A stretch of DNA of 64,000 nt, from the NCBI RefSeq assembly GCF_011044175.1, contig NZ_CP049057.1, forward strand, positions 511,501-575,500. Direction: 5' to 3'. This stretch comes from Rasiella rasia (GTDB lineage: Bacteria; Bacteroidota; Bacteroidia; Flavobacteriales; Flavobacteriaceae). The position numbers and the translations under genes are program-made. The notes beneath the pieces are model-generated. The model did not search any database. It saw nothing but the letters and a program-made list of their open reading frames with translations, and was not told the origin of the DNA. Positions within the stretch are counted from its first letter, which is position 1, and every line of letters begins with the position of its first letter. This document shows, piece after piece, positions 34,993 to 44,040 of this stretch.

Positions 34993-35574
34993 TTAAAGGT
35001 TTAAAAAATTGGCTAGCAGCATTTCACCTTTGCTTCCGCTTTTTTCGGGATGAAACTGAGTCCCATAAAAGTTATCTTTTTGCAAAGCTGCGGCATATGG
35101 CACTCCGTATTTTGTTATTGCTATGGTCTCTTTACATAATGGAGCATAATAACTATGTACAGCATACATATAGGTGTCTTCGGAAATTCCCTGAAACAAG
35201 TCACCCTGGAGGTTCTGAATAGTATTCCAGCCAATCTGCGGAACTTTCAGCATAGAAGAAAACTTAATAACTGAGGTATGAAAAATACCAAGCCCTTTTG
35301 TGTTACCTTCTTCTGTAGCCTCACACATTAATTGCATCCCGAGGCAAATGCCCAACAACGGATTTGTTAAATTCGGGATTTCCTTGTCTAAGCCCACGTC
35401 TTTAAGCTTGTTCATTGCACTACTCGCCTCACCTACCCCTGGAAATATCACTTTATCTGCATTCTTAATTTCGGTTATGCTATTACTTAAAATCGCCTGA
35501 TATCCCAAACGTTCTATGGCAAATTGAACGCTCTTTATATTTCCGGCACCGTAGTCTATTATTACTATTTTCAT
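34993..35574 (-). CDS. hisH: Imidazole glycerol phosphate synthase, glutamine amidotransferase subunit HisH
   Basis: 193 residues, class I glutamine amidotransferase. [12 protein letters not shown] at the N-terminus, nucleophile Cys in [11 protein letters not shown] (about 77), catalytic His-Glu in TQFHPEKSG (about 177-179). Supplies ammonia to HisF. The start overlaps the hisB stop by 4 bases (ATGA). Confidence 0.97.
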   Translation of the reverse strand: MKIVIIDYGAGNIKSVQFAIERLGYQAILSNSITEIKNADKVIFPGVGEASSAMNKLKDVGLDKEIPNLTNPLLGICLGMQLMCEATEEGNTKGLGIFHTSVIKFSSMLKVPQIGWNTIQNLQGDLFQGISEDTYMYAVHSYYAPLCKETIAITKYGVPYAAALQKDNFYGTQFHPEKSGSKGEMLLANFLNL

Positions 35575-36707
35575 GATAACATTCCTTTTGTACTTGGTAA
35601 AATCATTTTGGTTACGTCTCTTTGTTTTGCTGCTTTTATCGCCCGCGCAAACGCCTTAAAAATTGATTCAATTTTGTGATGTTCATTTGCACCTTCTGCC
35701 TTTATATTTAAGTTCGCCTTAGCAGCATCAGTAAAGCTCTTAAAGAAATGAAAGAACATCTCAGTAGGCATTTTACCAATCATTTCTCTCTTAAATTCTG
35801 CCTCCCATACCAGCCAACTTCTCCCGCCAAAGTCTATAGCCACCTGCGCAAGACAATCATCCATAGGTAGGCAGAATCCGTAGCGCTCAATGCCAACTTT
35901 ATTCGCCAATGCCTTATGGAATACTTCCCCTAAAGCTATTGCTGTATCTTCAATGGTGTGATGCTCATCTACGTCTAAATCGCCTACTACCGAAATATCT
36001 AAGTCCATGGCACCATGACGCGCAATTTGCTCTAGCATATGGTCAAAAAAAGAAATACCAGTGTTAATACTAGCGTTGCCAGTTCCATCCAAATTCAAGG
36101 TGATGGCGATCTTAGTTTCGTTTGTATTTCGAATACTAGTAGCTACACGATCTTTTAATTTTAAAAATTCATAGATCTTCTCCCAATCGTTGGTTTCTAA
36201 AGCGATGCAATTGCCTAAATCTTCTCGATTTACGGTAATCTCCGTAGTACCAAGATGCGTATCATCATTTATAAAAATTCCTTTAGCACCTAAATTTTTA
36301 GCTAGTTCTATATCGGTTAACCTATCACCTATCACAAATGAGTTTGCTAAATCATAGCTTCCATTCATATACTCAGTGAGCAATCCTGTTCCTGGTTTTC
36401 TGGTATTTGCATTCTCATGCGGAAATGTTTTATCTAAAAACACTGCATCAAACACTACCCCTTCGTTCTCGAAGCTTTTCAAAATAAAGTTGTGTACGGG
36501 CCAAAAAGTTTCTTCCGGAAATGCAGCTGTACCCAACCCATCCTGATTGGTAATCATAACAAGTTCATAATCTAGCTCTCGAGCGATTTTACCTAAATAG
36601 GTAAATGCCTTAGGATAAAATACCATCTTTTCAAAAGCATCTATTTGCTCGTCTGCTGTTTCTTTAATAATTGTTCCGTCTCGATCTATAAAAAGTACTT
36701 TTTTCAT
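35571..36707 (-). CDS. hisB: Bifunctional histidinol-phosphatase / imidazoleglycerol-phosphate dehydratase HisB
   Basis: 378 residues; two fused domains. The N-terminal HAD phosphatase (about 1-165) starts [15 protein letters not shown] with the DxD nucleophile pair and has a zinc-type insertion region and [16 protein letters not shown]. The C-terminal IGP dehydratase (about 185-378) has the manganese-binding [28 protein letters not shown] and a second [11 protein letters not shown]. Catalyses steps 6 and 8. Lies between hisC and hisH. Confidence 0.97.
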   Translation of the reverse strand: MKKVLFIDRDGTIIKETADEQIDAFEKMVFYPKAFTYLGKIARELDYELVMITNQDGLGTAAFPEETFWPVHNFILKSFENEGVVFDAVFLDKTFPHENANTRKPGTGLLTEYMNGSYDLANSFVIGDRLTDIELAKNLGAKGIFINDDTHLGTTEITVNREDLGNCIALETNDWEKIYEFLKLKDRVATSIRNTNETKIAITLNLDGTGNASINTGISFFDHMLEQIARHGAMDLDISVVGDLDVDEHHTIEDTAIALGEVFHKALANKVGIERYGFCLPMDDCLAQVAIDFGGRSWLVWEAEFKREMIGKMPTEMFFHFFKSFTDAAKANLNIKAEGANEHHKIESIFKAFARAIKAAKQRDVTKMILPSTKGMLS

Positions 36708-36711
36708 GGTG

Positions 36712-37764
36712 TTAGTTTTGTAACAATCGCATTGTTTTAATTAATTCCTTATTTTCCTTTTCAGTTCCAACAGTTATACGTAGCATGTTTTTACAGCCAT
36801 ATTCGTTGGTACGGTTTCGTATTACGATACCCTTCTCTATCAATTGGTGATAGCGTTTTTGCGCATCGTCTACTTCAATCAATAGAAAATTAGCTTGTGA
36901 TGGAAATACCTTTTTTACAAACGTTAGTCGCTCTAAATTGTCGCTTAGCATACCCCTATTTCGTTTTATCTTATCGATTTCCTTTTCAACCTTAGGCATC
37001 TTATCTAGAAGATTTAGAGCCGCTTGTTGAGTTAATGCGTTTACATTGTATGGAGGCTTAATTTTATGCAAAACCGAAATAATTGCTGTTCCCGCATAAC
37101 AGACACCTAATCGTATTCCAGCCATTCCAAAAGCTTTAGAGAATGTTTGTGTAACAACTAAGTTTGAAAAATCATTTAAATAAGTAATCCAGCTTTCTGT
37201 CTCGCAAAAATCAATGTAAGCCTCATCGATAACCACCAACCCGTTAAAATTGCTAAGAAGGAACTTAATTTTGTTAGCTTCAATCACATTGCCGGTTGGA
37301 TTATTAGGCGAGCACAAGAAGATAATTTTTGTGTGTTCAGTAACTGCTTTCAACACTGATGCGATATCTATTTCAAAGTTTTCATTCAAGGGTGCCTGAA
37401 GAATTTTAACAGCGTTTAGATTCGCTAAAACCTTATACATACCATAGGTTGGCGGCAACGTAATAACAGCATCTAACTTAGGCTCACAGTATGCTCTAAA
37501 CAGTAAATCTAACACCTCGTCACTACCATTTCCTAAAAGTATCTGAGAAGGAGAAACCCCTTTTAAAGAAGCAAGCGTTTTCTTAAGTTGTGACTGATTG
37601 GGATCTGGGTACCGATTTAATCCGTTCTCAAACGGATTTTCATTTGCGTCCATAAAAATGAAATCATCGCCCGCACTTTTAAATTCATTTCGTGCGCTGC
37701 TATACGCCCGCATGTTTAAAACATTAGAACGCACCAAACGCTGGGTTTCAAGTCTTTTTTTCAT
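36712..37764 (-). CDS. hisC: Histidinol-phosphate aminotransferase HisC
   Basis: 350 residues, PLP-dependent class II-type aminotransferase (step 7). [18 protein letters not shown] near the N-terminus, [16 protein letters not shown] (PLP phosphate region), SPNNPTGN (about 153-160), VIDEAYIDF (about 174-182), Schiff-base Lys in [14 protein letters not shown] (about 205-218) and the C-terminal RNRTNEYGC / LRITVG. The start is either the ATG at 37764, which overlaps the hisD stop as TGATG, or the adjacent GTG at 37767; I chose the ATG. Confidence 0.96.
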   Translation of the reverse strand: MKKRLETQRLVRSNVLNMRAYSSARNEFKSAGDDFIFMDANENPFENGLNRYPDPNQSQLKKTLASLKGVSPSQILLGNGSDEVLDLLFRAYCEPKLDAVITLPPTYGMYKVLANLNAVKILQAPLNENFEIDIASVLKAVTEHTKIIFLCSPNNPTGNVIEANKIKFLLSNFNGLVVIDEAYIDFCETESWITYLNDFSNLVVTQTFSKAFGMAGIRLGVCYAGTAIISVLHKIKPPYNVNALTQQAALNLLDKMPKVEKEIDKIKRNRGMLSDNLERLTFVKKVFPSQANFLLIEVDDAQKRYHQLIEKGIVIRNRTNEYGCKNMLRITVGTEKENKELIKTMRLLQN

Positions 37765-39077
37765 CACCTATTGTTTAAAGTCTCCCTGGTTGGAGCGTTA
37801 TTTCTTATACTGGCTAAACGTAAGCTAACAGCATTTTTATGCGCCTGCAGTCCTTCTGCATCTGCCATAATTTCTATAAACGGACCAAGCGCTTCAATGC
37901 CTTTTTCTGAAATTTTCTGAAATGTTACACTTTTCAAAAAGCTGTCTAAATTTACACCACTGTACTGTTTAGAGTATCCATTGGTAGGTAGCGTATGATT
38001 GGTTCCTGAAGCATAATCACCAGCACTTTCTGGGGTGTAATTACCAATAAAAACAGAACCCGCATTTTGAATATTCTGAACAAAAAATGCTTCCTTCTTG
38101 GCAATGATGGTACAATGCTCTGGAGCATATTGATTTATTAATTCAATCGCCTCCTCCTCTGATGAAACTACAATAGACTTAGAACCAAGTAGTGCCTGTT
38201 TTGCAATTTCTTTACGTGGTAGTTTGTCAAGTTGTGTTTCAACCTCAATCATTATGTTATTTAGTACGATTTCCGAAGTACTCACTAACATAACCTGACT
38301 ATCTATGCCGTGTTCTGCCTGGCTAAGTAAATCTGAAGCAACAAAAGCCGGAATTGCCGTCTCGTCTGCAAATACCAACAATTCGCTAGGTCCGGCAGGC
38401 ATATCTATTGCAACCCCATAGTTCGTGGCTCGTTGTTTAGCCGCAGTAACAAACTGATTCCCTGGACCAAAAATTTTATACACCGCAGGAATAGTTTCGG
38501 TTCCGAATGTCATAGCCGAAATGGCCTGTACGCCTCCCACCTTGTAGAGTTTGGTAATTCCACATAAGGCAGCCGTAAACAAAATTGCAGGATGAATAGT
38601 TCCGTCCTTGCTAGGAGGTGTGCAAAGTACTATCTCAGTACACCCAGCCAACTTCGCAGGTATTGCCAGCATAAGAATTGTAGAAAATAACGGCGCAGTG
38701 CCACCGGGAATATAGAGTCCCACTTTTTTAATTGGTCTTTTTTCTTGCCAACATACAACTCCAGGCATTGTTTCTACCCGAACCGTCGCTGTTTTTTGAG
38801 CCTTATGAAATGTTTCAATATTGTCTTTGGCTAGCAGTATTGCCTTTTTTAAAGCTTCGGAAATGGTCGCAGCATTTATTTCTTCTTCTGAAACTTGACT
38901 ATTATTAATAGTAACGCCATCAAATTTTTGGGTATACGTGGCTACCGCAATATCACCCTTACGCTGCACCTCTGAAAATATTTCAGAAATTGTAGTTTCT
39001 AAGTCGTTTAAAGCACGTGTTGGTCGTTGTAACAGTTGCGGCCAAGCCGATTTTTTCGGATTTATATATTTTTTCAA
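37764..39077 (-). CDS. hisD: Histidinol dehydrogenase HisD
   Basis: 437 residues, zinc- and NAD-dependent last two oxidation steps from histidinol to histidine. Conserved LYIPGGTAPLFSTILMLAIP (about 129-148), the FGPGNQFVTAAKQ and DMPAGPSELLVFAD segments, zinc ligands in LLSQAEHGIDSQ, and the C-terminal GNYTPESAGDYASGTNHTLPT signature. Starts 23 bases after hisG. Confidence 0.96.
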   Translation of the reverse strand: MKKYINPKKSAWPQLLQRPTRALNDLETTISEIFSEVQRKGDIAVATYTQKFDGVTINNSQVSEEEINAATISEALKKAILLAKDNIETFHKAQKTATVRVETMPGVVCWQEKRPIKKVGLYIPGGTAPLFSTILMLAIPAKLAGCTEIVLCTPPSKDGTIHPAILFTAALCGITKLYKVGGVQAISAMTFGTETIPAVYKIFGPGNQFVTAAKQRATNYGVAIDMPAGPSELLVFADETAIPAFVASDLLSQAEHGIDSQVMLVSTSEIVLNNIMIEVETQLDKLPRKEIAKQALLGSKSIVVSSEEEAIELINQYAPEHCTIIAKKEAFFVQNIQNAGSVFIGNYTPESAGDYASGTNHTLPTNGYSKQYSGVNLDSFLKSVTFQKISEKGIEALGPFIEIMADAEGLQAHKNAVSLRLASIRNNAPTRETLNNR

Positions 39078-39100
39078 AATTGATAATTCTTGTTAATTGT

Positions 39101-39982
39101 TTACAGTACCATTTTTTCGATTGGGCAGACTAAAATACCTTCAGCGCCAGCAACCTTAAGCTGATCTATCACTTCCCAAAAGACTTCTTGATGTACTACA
39201 GAGTGTATGCTGCTCCAACCTTCTTCAGCAAGCGGTAAAATGGTAGGACTCTTCATTCCGGGCAAAATAGACACTATTTCAGCTAGTTTCTCATTGGGTG
39301 CGTTTAATAGTACATATCTTGAAGCACGACCCTTTAAAACCGCTTGAATTCGAAATTGTAATTTATTGAGTAATGCTGCTTGTGGCGCTAAAATACTGGG
39401 CGACACTGCTAAAACGGCCTCACTCTTCATCATTACTTCAACCTCTTTAAGGTTATTTTTAAACAACGTACTACCACTACTTACAATATCACATATGGCA
39501 TCTGCCAATCCTATGTTAGGCGCAATCTCTACGCTTCCATTAATCATGTGTAACTCGGCACTAACCCCTTTAGATGCTAGATAGTTCGTTGTGGTAACTG
39601 GATACGACGTTGCAATACGTTTTCCTTGCAAATCGGCTACATTAGCATAGGCATCAGTTTTTGGAATTGCCAAAGACACGCGGCACTTTGAAAACCCTAG
39701 CTTTTCAACTATGGATATATCACAAGCTTTTTCTACAAGTACGTTTTCACCTATGATGGCACAATCTACTACGCCATCTTTCAAGTATTGTGGAATATCG
39801 CCATTACGCAGATAATAAATCTCTAACGGAAAATTTGTTGCCGTTACCTTTAATTGATCACGACCGTTATCTATAGCGATCCCGCATTCTTTTAACAGTT
39901 GCAAGGAGTCATTATGTAAGCGTCCCGACTTCTGTACTGCAATTTTTAGTTTGTTTATTTTTATGTTGTTTACTCTTACCAT
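39101..39982 (-). CDS. hisG: ATP phosphoribosyltransferase HisG (long form)
   Basis: 293 residues from the ATG at 39982; the first committed step of histidine biosynthesis and the usual point of histidine feedback. LKIAVQKSGRL is the conserved N-terminus. Alternative in-frame ATGs at 39988 and 40009 add residues not expected in the family, and the one at 40009 directly abuts the attenuator T run. Long form with a C-terminal regulatory ACT-like domain (about 215-293), so no HisZ is needed. First enzyme gene of the operon, 29 bases after the attenuator. Confidence 0.95.
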   Translation of the reverse strand: MVRVNNIKINKLKIAVQKSGRLHNDSLQLLKECGIAIDNGRDQLKVTATNFPLEIYYLRNGDIPQYLKDGVVDCAIIGENVLVEKACDISIVEKLGFSKCRVSLAIPKTDAYANVADLQGKRIATSYPVTTTNYLASKGVSAELHMINGSVEIAPNIGLADAICDIVSSGSTLFKNNLKEVEVMMKSEAVLAVSPSILAPQAALLNKLQFRIQAVLKGRASRYVLLNAPNEKLAEIVSILPGMKSPTILPLAEEGWSSIHSVVHQEVFWEVIDQLKVAGAEGILVCPIEKMVL

Positions 39983-40010
39983 TGTCATTGAAATTTTAAA
40001 AAAAGGCATA

Positions 40011-40040
40011 AAAAAACCCGTTTGATTGCTCAAACGGGTT
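40011..40040 (-). terminator. his attenuator terminator
   Basis: On the minus strand AACCCGTTTG (40040-40031) and CAAACGGGTT (40024-40015) form a perfect 10-bp stem with a 6-base loop, followed by a T run to 40011. It lies between the His-rich leader peptide and hisG, so transcription must pass it to reach the operon. Confidence 0.9.
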
Positions 40041-40073
40041 CTGGATATCTTAAAGAATTACATCAATAACAAA

Positions 40074-40130
40074 TCACCTCGCAAGAGCGTGGAAAAGTGT
40101 ATGATGATGATGTAATGATGTCTGTTTCAT
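40074..40130 (-). CDS. hisL: Histidine operon leader peptide
   Basis: 18 codons: MKQTSLHHHHTLFHALAR, with four consecutive His plus one more. It begins right after a perfect -7 box and ends 33 bases before the terminator hairpin of hisG. This is the layout of classical his attenuation: starved ribosomes stall on His codons and prevent the terminator from forming. The segment CTCTTGCGAGGT at the peptide's end (40087-40076) can pair imperfectly with the 5' arm of the terminator (40040-40029), a candidate antiterminator left free by a stalled ribosome. A 9-bp complementarity also joins the first His codons (40116-40108) to 40065-40057. Confidence 0.85.
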   Translation of the reverse strand: MKQTSLHHHHTLFHALAR

Positions 40131-40140
40131 ATTGAAGAAA

Positions 40141-40148
40141 CAAAACTA
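40141..40148 (-). promoter_or_regulatory. his operon -7 box TAGTTTTG
   Basis: Perfect TAnnTTTG on the minus strand, 10 bases upstream of the leader-peptide ATG, implying a very short 5' UTR. No good -33 TTTG at 19-21 bases. Confidence 0.7.
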
Positions 40149-40159
40149 AACAAAATTTG

Positions 40160-40175
40160 TTCACAGCCTTGTGAA
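40160..40175. promoter_or_regulatory. Palindrome TTCACA-N4-TGTGAA
   Basis: Perfect 6-bp arms with a 4-base spacer, about 11 bases upstream of the his -7 box, where a regulator would contact the promoter spacer. Could be an operator for the his operon or for the divergent OmpA-like gene. Confidence 0.35.
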
Positions 40176-40216
40176 AAACATATTAAATTTATGTTAGCAA
40201 GCTGCAATAATTTTTA

Positions 40217-40224
40217 TAGCTTTG
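40217..40224 (+). promoter_or_regulatory. -7 box TAGCTTTG before the OmpA-like operon
   Basis: Perfect TAnnTTTG, 53 bases before the ATG at 40278; divergent from the his promoter. Confidence 0.6.
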
Positions 40225-40277
40225 AGTAGACAACAATCAAACTGCCAATACCCTTTTTTACAGGGGTTTACAATTAA

Positions 40278-41258
40278 ATGAAGAACTTTGTTATCGCTTT
40301 CTGCGTGTTCCTCGTATGGTCCTTTTTTGGGCTTTGGCTGTATTATTGGCTTCAGGATGAAAACAATCAGCTACAAAGTAAGAACATAGAACGGGTAAAA
40401 AATGATACGCCTGCTCTCGATACGTTATCTATTTCCGAAGCAACAGAAAATATTCAGAACCGTCAACCAAATCTAAATAATACTACAAATGCTGTCAAGG
40501 ACAGCGGTGTTTTAAACAAAACGCTGAATGCATACACGCCAGATGGCGATATCTTGTTTAGTTACGCTCAAACCATTGAGATTGCTAAGAATATTGTAGA
40601 TGTTAGCATTCCACAAGCGACAAAAGACTTCAAGTACAAACTCAACAATTACTTTGTAGAGCACCCAAATACAGAATTGCATATTACTTCTCAATACAGT
40701 GCCGAAGAAAATACCATATCTCCAAACATAGGTATTCAGCGAGGTAACAAGCTAAAAAACATTCTTGTTGAAACTGGTATTCCCGCTACTAATATTGTTG
40801 TTAAGCCGCATATCACACCTATAGACTTTAAAATAGACGGTACGTATAGTCGTGCCTTTTCATTTTTATTTCAGCCTTTAAACCTAGAACGCTTGGAGGC
40901 TATAAAAAATAATATTCCTGAAACAAAAATCATTTATCCTCGTTTTTCAACTTCAGGAGTGCTACAAAGTCCCGAACTTGAAACATTATTAGCTGAAGTG
41001 AAGGTTGCACTAGATAACAATCCAGATGTAACTGTTGAGGTTATCGGACACACAGACAATGTAGGAAATGCCAACGACAACTATCACCGCGGACTAGAAT
41101 TTGCACGCCAAGTTCGTTGGTATCTAGTGGCAAAAGGACCAATAAATAGGAATCGCATACGCGCTTCCTCCTTAGGTGAGAGCGAGGCTATTGCAAGTAA
41201 TAATACCGAAAAAGGACGAAACTTAAACCAACGAATAGAAATTAGATTTACAGATTAA
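40278..41258 (+). CDS. Membrane-anchored protein with two OmpA-like domains
   Basis: 326 residues. An N-terminal transmembrane helix (FVIAFCVFLVWSFFGLWLYYWL) is followed by a linker and a degenerate OmpA-like domain (about 85-195: DGDILFSYAQTIEIAKN, HPNTELHITSQYSAEEN, IGIQRGNKLKNILVETGI). A canonical OmpA C-terminal domain completes it (about 215-326: VTVEVIGHTDNVGNANDN, LEFARQVRWYLVAKG, KGRNLNQRIEIRF). Anchored to the inner membrane with a periplasmic peptidoglycan-binding part. First gene of an operon with the HhH membrane protein and the symporter (gaps of 3 bases). Confidence 0.88.
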   Translation: MKNFVIAFCVFLVWSFFGLWLYYWLQDENNQLQSKNIERVKNDTPALDTLSISEATENIQNRQPNLNNTTNAVKDSGVLNKTLNAYTPDGDILFSYAQTIEIAKNIVDVSIPQATKDFKYKLNNYFVEHPNTELHITSQYSAEENTISPNIGIQRGNKLKNILVETGIPATNIVVKPHITPIDFKIDGTYSRAFSFLFQPLNLERLEAIKNNIPETKIIYPRFSTSGVLQSPELETLLAEVKVALDNNPDVTVEVIGHTDNVGNANDNYHRGLEFARQVRWYLVAKGPINRNRIRASSLGESEAIASNNTEKGRNLNQRIEIRFTD

Positions 41259-41261
41259 ATA

Positions 41262-41876
41262 ATGGAAGCGCTCACAGAATTTATTACTTACCTGCCAAAC
41301 TTCATCGGGGTTTTTCTCCTTATGTTGAGCACCTTCTTAATTGGGTATTTTTCTGCTGTTGGAATGCAACGAAATAAATTCAGAAAAATAATAGAGCGCC
41401 TAAAAAGAGAGGTGAATGCACTAAAAATGCCTCCAAAGAAAGAAGTGCGAGATATAGACACCATTTTTACTGAAATTAAACCAAAGATTATTGAAGTTGT
41501 AAAGAAACAACAAGAAATAAAGGCTGAAGACGATGCTCAAGAAGTTCGTACAGCAACAGTTAATTTTGCTGAAAAGAACAAAGAAAGGTACCTCCAAGAA
41601 GTTACTGAAGTAGAAGAAGACTTTGATGATTTAAGAGAGCTAGACTTCGATAGTTTTGGATATGCCGACGAAAGTGACAAAGAAGACCTTACAGAAATTA
41701 ATGGCATTGGTCCATACATAGAACAAAAATTGAACGATATCGGCATCTATACCTTTGAGCAGATTAGCAAACTCTCTAAAAAAGATATTGATATTATTAC
41801 TGAAATGATCGATTTTTTCCCAGACCGGATAGACCGTGATAATTGGGTTGGACAGGCAAAGGCCTTAAATGTATAA
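41262..41876 (+). CDS. Membrane protein with C-terminal helix-hairpin-helix (H3TH-like) domain
   Basis: 204 residues. One N-terminal transmembrane helix (about 13-33), an acidic/charged coiled region, then a helix-hairpin-helix domain (about 145-204): LTEINGIGPYIEQKLNDIGI, TFEQISKLSKKDID and WVGQAKAL. Similar domains are annotated as predicted 5' DNA nuclease (flap endonuclease-1-like) but lack the nuclease core, so only nucleic-acid or protein binding is plausible. 3 bases after the OmpA-like gene and 3 before the symporter. Confidence 0.8.
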   Translation: MEALTEFITYLPNFIGVFLLMLSTFLIGYFSAVGMQRNKFRKIIERLKREVNALKMPPKKEVRDIDTIFTEIKPKIIEVVKKQQEIKAEDDAQEVRTATVNFAEKNKERYLQEVTEVEEDFDDLRELDFDSFGYADESDKEDLTEINGIGPYIEQKLNDIGIYTFEQISKLSKKDIDIITEMIDFFPDRIDRDNWVGQAKALNV

Positions 41877-41879
41877 TAT

Positions 41880-43640
41880 ATGCCATTAGCCACTCTAGAT
41901 TGGATTTTAATTGGTTCATTCTTTGCCATATTCCTACTTATCGGAATTCTAGTGGCAAAACGCTCTGGAAAAAACACCAAAGAATTTTTTCTATCAGGTC
42001 GCAATATGCCATGGTGGCTACTAGGAATTTCTATGGTAGCAACTACCTTCTCTGCAGATACACCCAACTTAGTAACAGACATTGTAAGGCAAAATGGCGT
42101 TTCTGGAAATTGGGTTTGGTGGACGTTCCTACTCACAGGGATGCTTACCGTTTTTGTATATGCAAAACTTTGGCGACGAAGTAAAGTTTTAACCGACTTA
42201 GAATTTTATGAAATGCGCTATAGCGGTAAAGAAGCTGCCTTTTTACGCGGATTTAGAGCACTGTACTTAGGGGTGTTTTTTAATGTAATGATTATGGCTT
42301 CTGTATGTTTGGCAGCCATAAAGATTGGTGGAATTTTATTTAACCTCCAACCATGGGAGTGCGTACTCTACGCCTCAATTATCACCGTTGTATATAGTTC
42401 TTTTGGCGGATTACGAGGTGTTATCTTTACAGACTTTTTACAGTTTATTGTGGCCATGATTGGTTCGGTATGGGCCGCGTACCATATTGTAAACATGAAA
42501 GAAATTGGTGGCTTAGATAAACTTCTTGCACATGAGAACGTTGCAGATAAATTAAATTTTCTTCCAGATTTTAGTGATACCAGCTCCCTACTTGTGCTTT
42601 TAATTATACCCATTGCTGTACAATGGTGGAGCGTCTGGTATCCTGGCGCAGAGCCAGGAGGTGGAGGTTATATTGCCCAACGTATGCTTTCTGCTAAAGA
42701 TGAGAAAAATGCCATAGGAGCTACCCTACTCTTTAATGTGGCTCATTACGCTTTAAGACCCTGGCCATGGATTTTAATCGCACTAGCCTCTTTAGTAATG
42801 TACCCAGAACTTACAGACATAGGGGATAAATTTCCGAATGCCGTTATGGGGCACGATTTAGGGTATCCAGCCATGCTCGCTGAATTACCCCCAGGACTCT
42901 TAGGTATAGTGGTAGCCTCATTAATTGCTGCCTTTATGAGTACTATTTCTACACATCTAAATTGGGGGTCTTCTTATATTTCCCTCGATTTTTACAAACG
43001 TTTTATTAAGCCAACCGCTTCAGAGAAAGAATTGGTTGGTATAGGTAGGCTTTCAACAGTAGTACTCATGTTTCTATCTGCCTTGCTAGCATTGGCTTTG
43101 AGCAGCGCACTTAGCACTTTTGCCATTTTATTACAAATTGGCGCCGGTACAGGACTCATCTTTATCTTACGTTGGTTTTGGTGGCGCGTGAACGCATATA
43201 GTGAAATCACAGGTATGATTGTTTCGTTTGTAATGGCACTATTTTTTGAGTTCACCAATTTCGGATTAGAAGATTATGAAAAATTAGTAATAGGTGTAGC
43301 AATTACAACGGTCTCTTGGATTGTTGTTACCTTACTCACGAGACCCACAGACACTAAAACATTGGCTCAATTCTATAATACGGTAACGCCTTATGGTAAT
43401 GGTTGGAAACCTTTTAAGAAAGTGGCAGCTAATGCTTCCCTCCCACTTAAGAAGACAAACGATGTGTTTACAATAGATCTAGCGTCAATGCTTTTGGGAA
43501 TTGTCTTTGTTTACACGTCGCTTTTTGCTACGGGTTATGTTATCTACGGAAATATTACGGGTGCAGCCATATTAATTGGTATTGCCATAATTTCTGGCGT
43601 TACTATTTTTAGTCTTTGGAAAAAACGGAAGCGCACTTAA
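41880..43640 (+). CDS. Sodium:solute symporter (SSS family)
   Basis: 586 residues with about 13-14 transmembrane helices. SSS-type segments: GSFFAIFLLIGILVAKRSGK, KEFFLSGRNMPWWLLGISMV (about 34-53), ATTFSADTPNLVTD, SSFGGLRGVIFTDFLQFIVA and the Na2-site region SLIAAFMSTISTHLNWGSSY (about 345-364). The family includes Na+/glucose and Na+/galactose cotransporters; the solute here is unknown. Continuous with the OmpA/HhH genes and the RidA gene, an odd functional mix. Confidence 0.92.
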   Translation: MPLATLDWILIGSFFAIFLLIGILVAKRSGKNTKEFFLSGRNMPWWLLGISMVATTFSADTPNLVTDIVRQNGVSGNWVWWTFLLTGMLTVFVYAKLWRRSKVLTDLEFYEMRYSGKEAAFLRGFRALYLGVFFNVMIMASVCLAAIKIGGILFNLQPWECVLYASIITVVYSSFGGLRGVIFTDFLQFIVAMIGSVWAAYHIVNMKEIGGLDKLLAHENVADKLNFLPDFSDTSSLLVLLIIPIAVQWWSVWYPGAEPGGGGYIAQRMLSAKDEKNAIGATLLFNVAHYALRPWPWILIALASLVMYPELTDIGDKFPNAVMGHDLGYPAMLAELPPGLLGIVVASLIAAFMSTISTHLNWGSSYISLDFYKRFIKPTASEKELVGIGRLSTVVLMFLSALLALALSSALSTFAILLQIGAGTGLIFILRWFWWRVNAYSEITGMIVSFVMALFFEFTNFGLEDYEKLVIGVAITTVSWIVVTLLTRPTDTKTLAQFYNTVTPYGNGWKPFKKVAANASLPLKKTNDVFTIDLASMLLGIVFVYTSLFATGYVIYGNITGAAILIGIAIISGVTIFSLWKKRKRT

Positions 43641-43655
43641 AATACTACACACGTT

Positions 43656-44036
43656 ATGAAAAAAATAATTCACACTCCAGATGCACCGGCACCAATAGGC
43701 CCTTATAACCAAGCTGTAATGCTCGGAAATATGCTATATACTTCTGGGCAGATAGCACTAGACCCAAAATCAGGGGAATTAGTTATAGGTGACATCAAAA
43801 CCGAAACTACCTTAGTCATGGAGAATATGAAAGCCGTTTTAAAAGCCGCAGGTATGACATTCGAGAATGTGATTAAAACTTCTATTTTTATTAGTGATAT
43901 GGGTAATTTTACCGCTATAAATGAAGTCTACGGAAGCTACTTTAATGAAGCTACGGCTCCTGCTCGAGAAACTGTAGAGGTAGCTAATTTACCTAAATAC
44001 GTAAATGTGGAAATTTCTATGATTGCATCTTTATAA
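43656..44036 (+). CDS. RidA-family reactive intermediate/imine deaminase
   Basis: 126 residues, full family length. APAPIGPYNQAVMLGNMLYTSGQI (family N-terminal block), TLVMENMKAVLKAAGM, the catalytic Arg in APARETVEVANLPKYVNVEI (about 104-123). Trimeric cytoplasmic enzyme that hydrolyses reactive enamine/imine intermediates from PLP enzymes. Last gene of the operon, 15 bases after the symporter. Confidence 0.95.
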   Translation: MKKIIHTPDAPAPIGPYNQAVMLGNMLYTSGQIALDPKSGELVIGDIKTETTLVMENMKAVLKAAGMTFENVIKTSIFISDMGNFTAINEVYGSYFNEATAPARETVEVANLPKYVNVEISMIASL

Positions 44037-44040
44037 GCAC

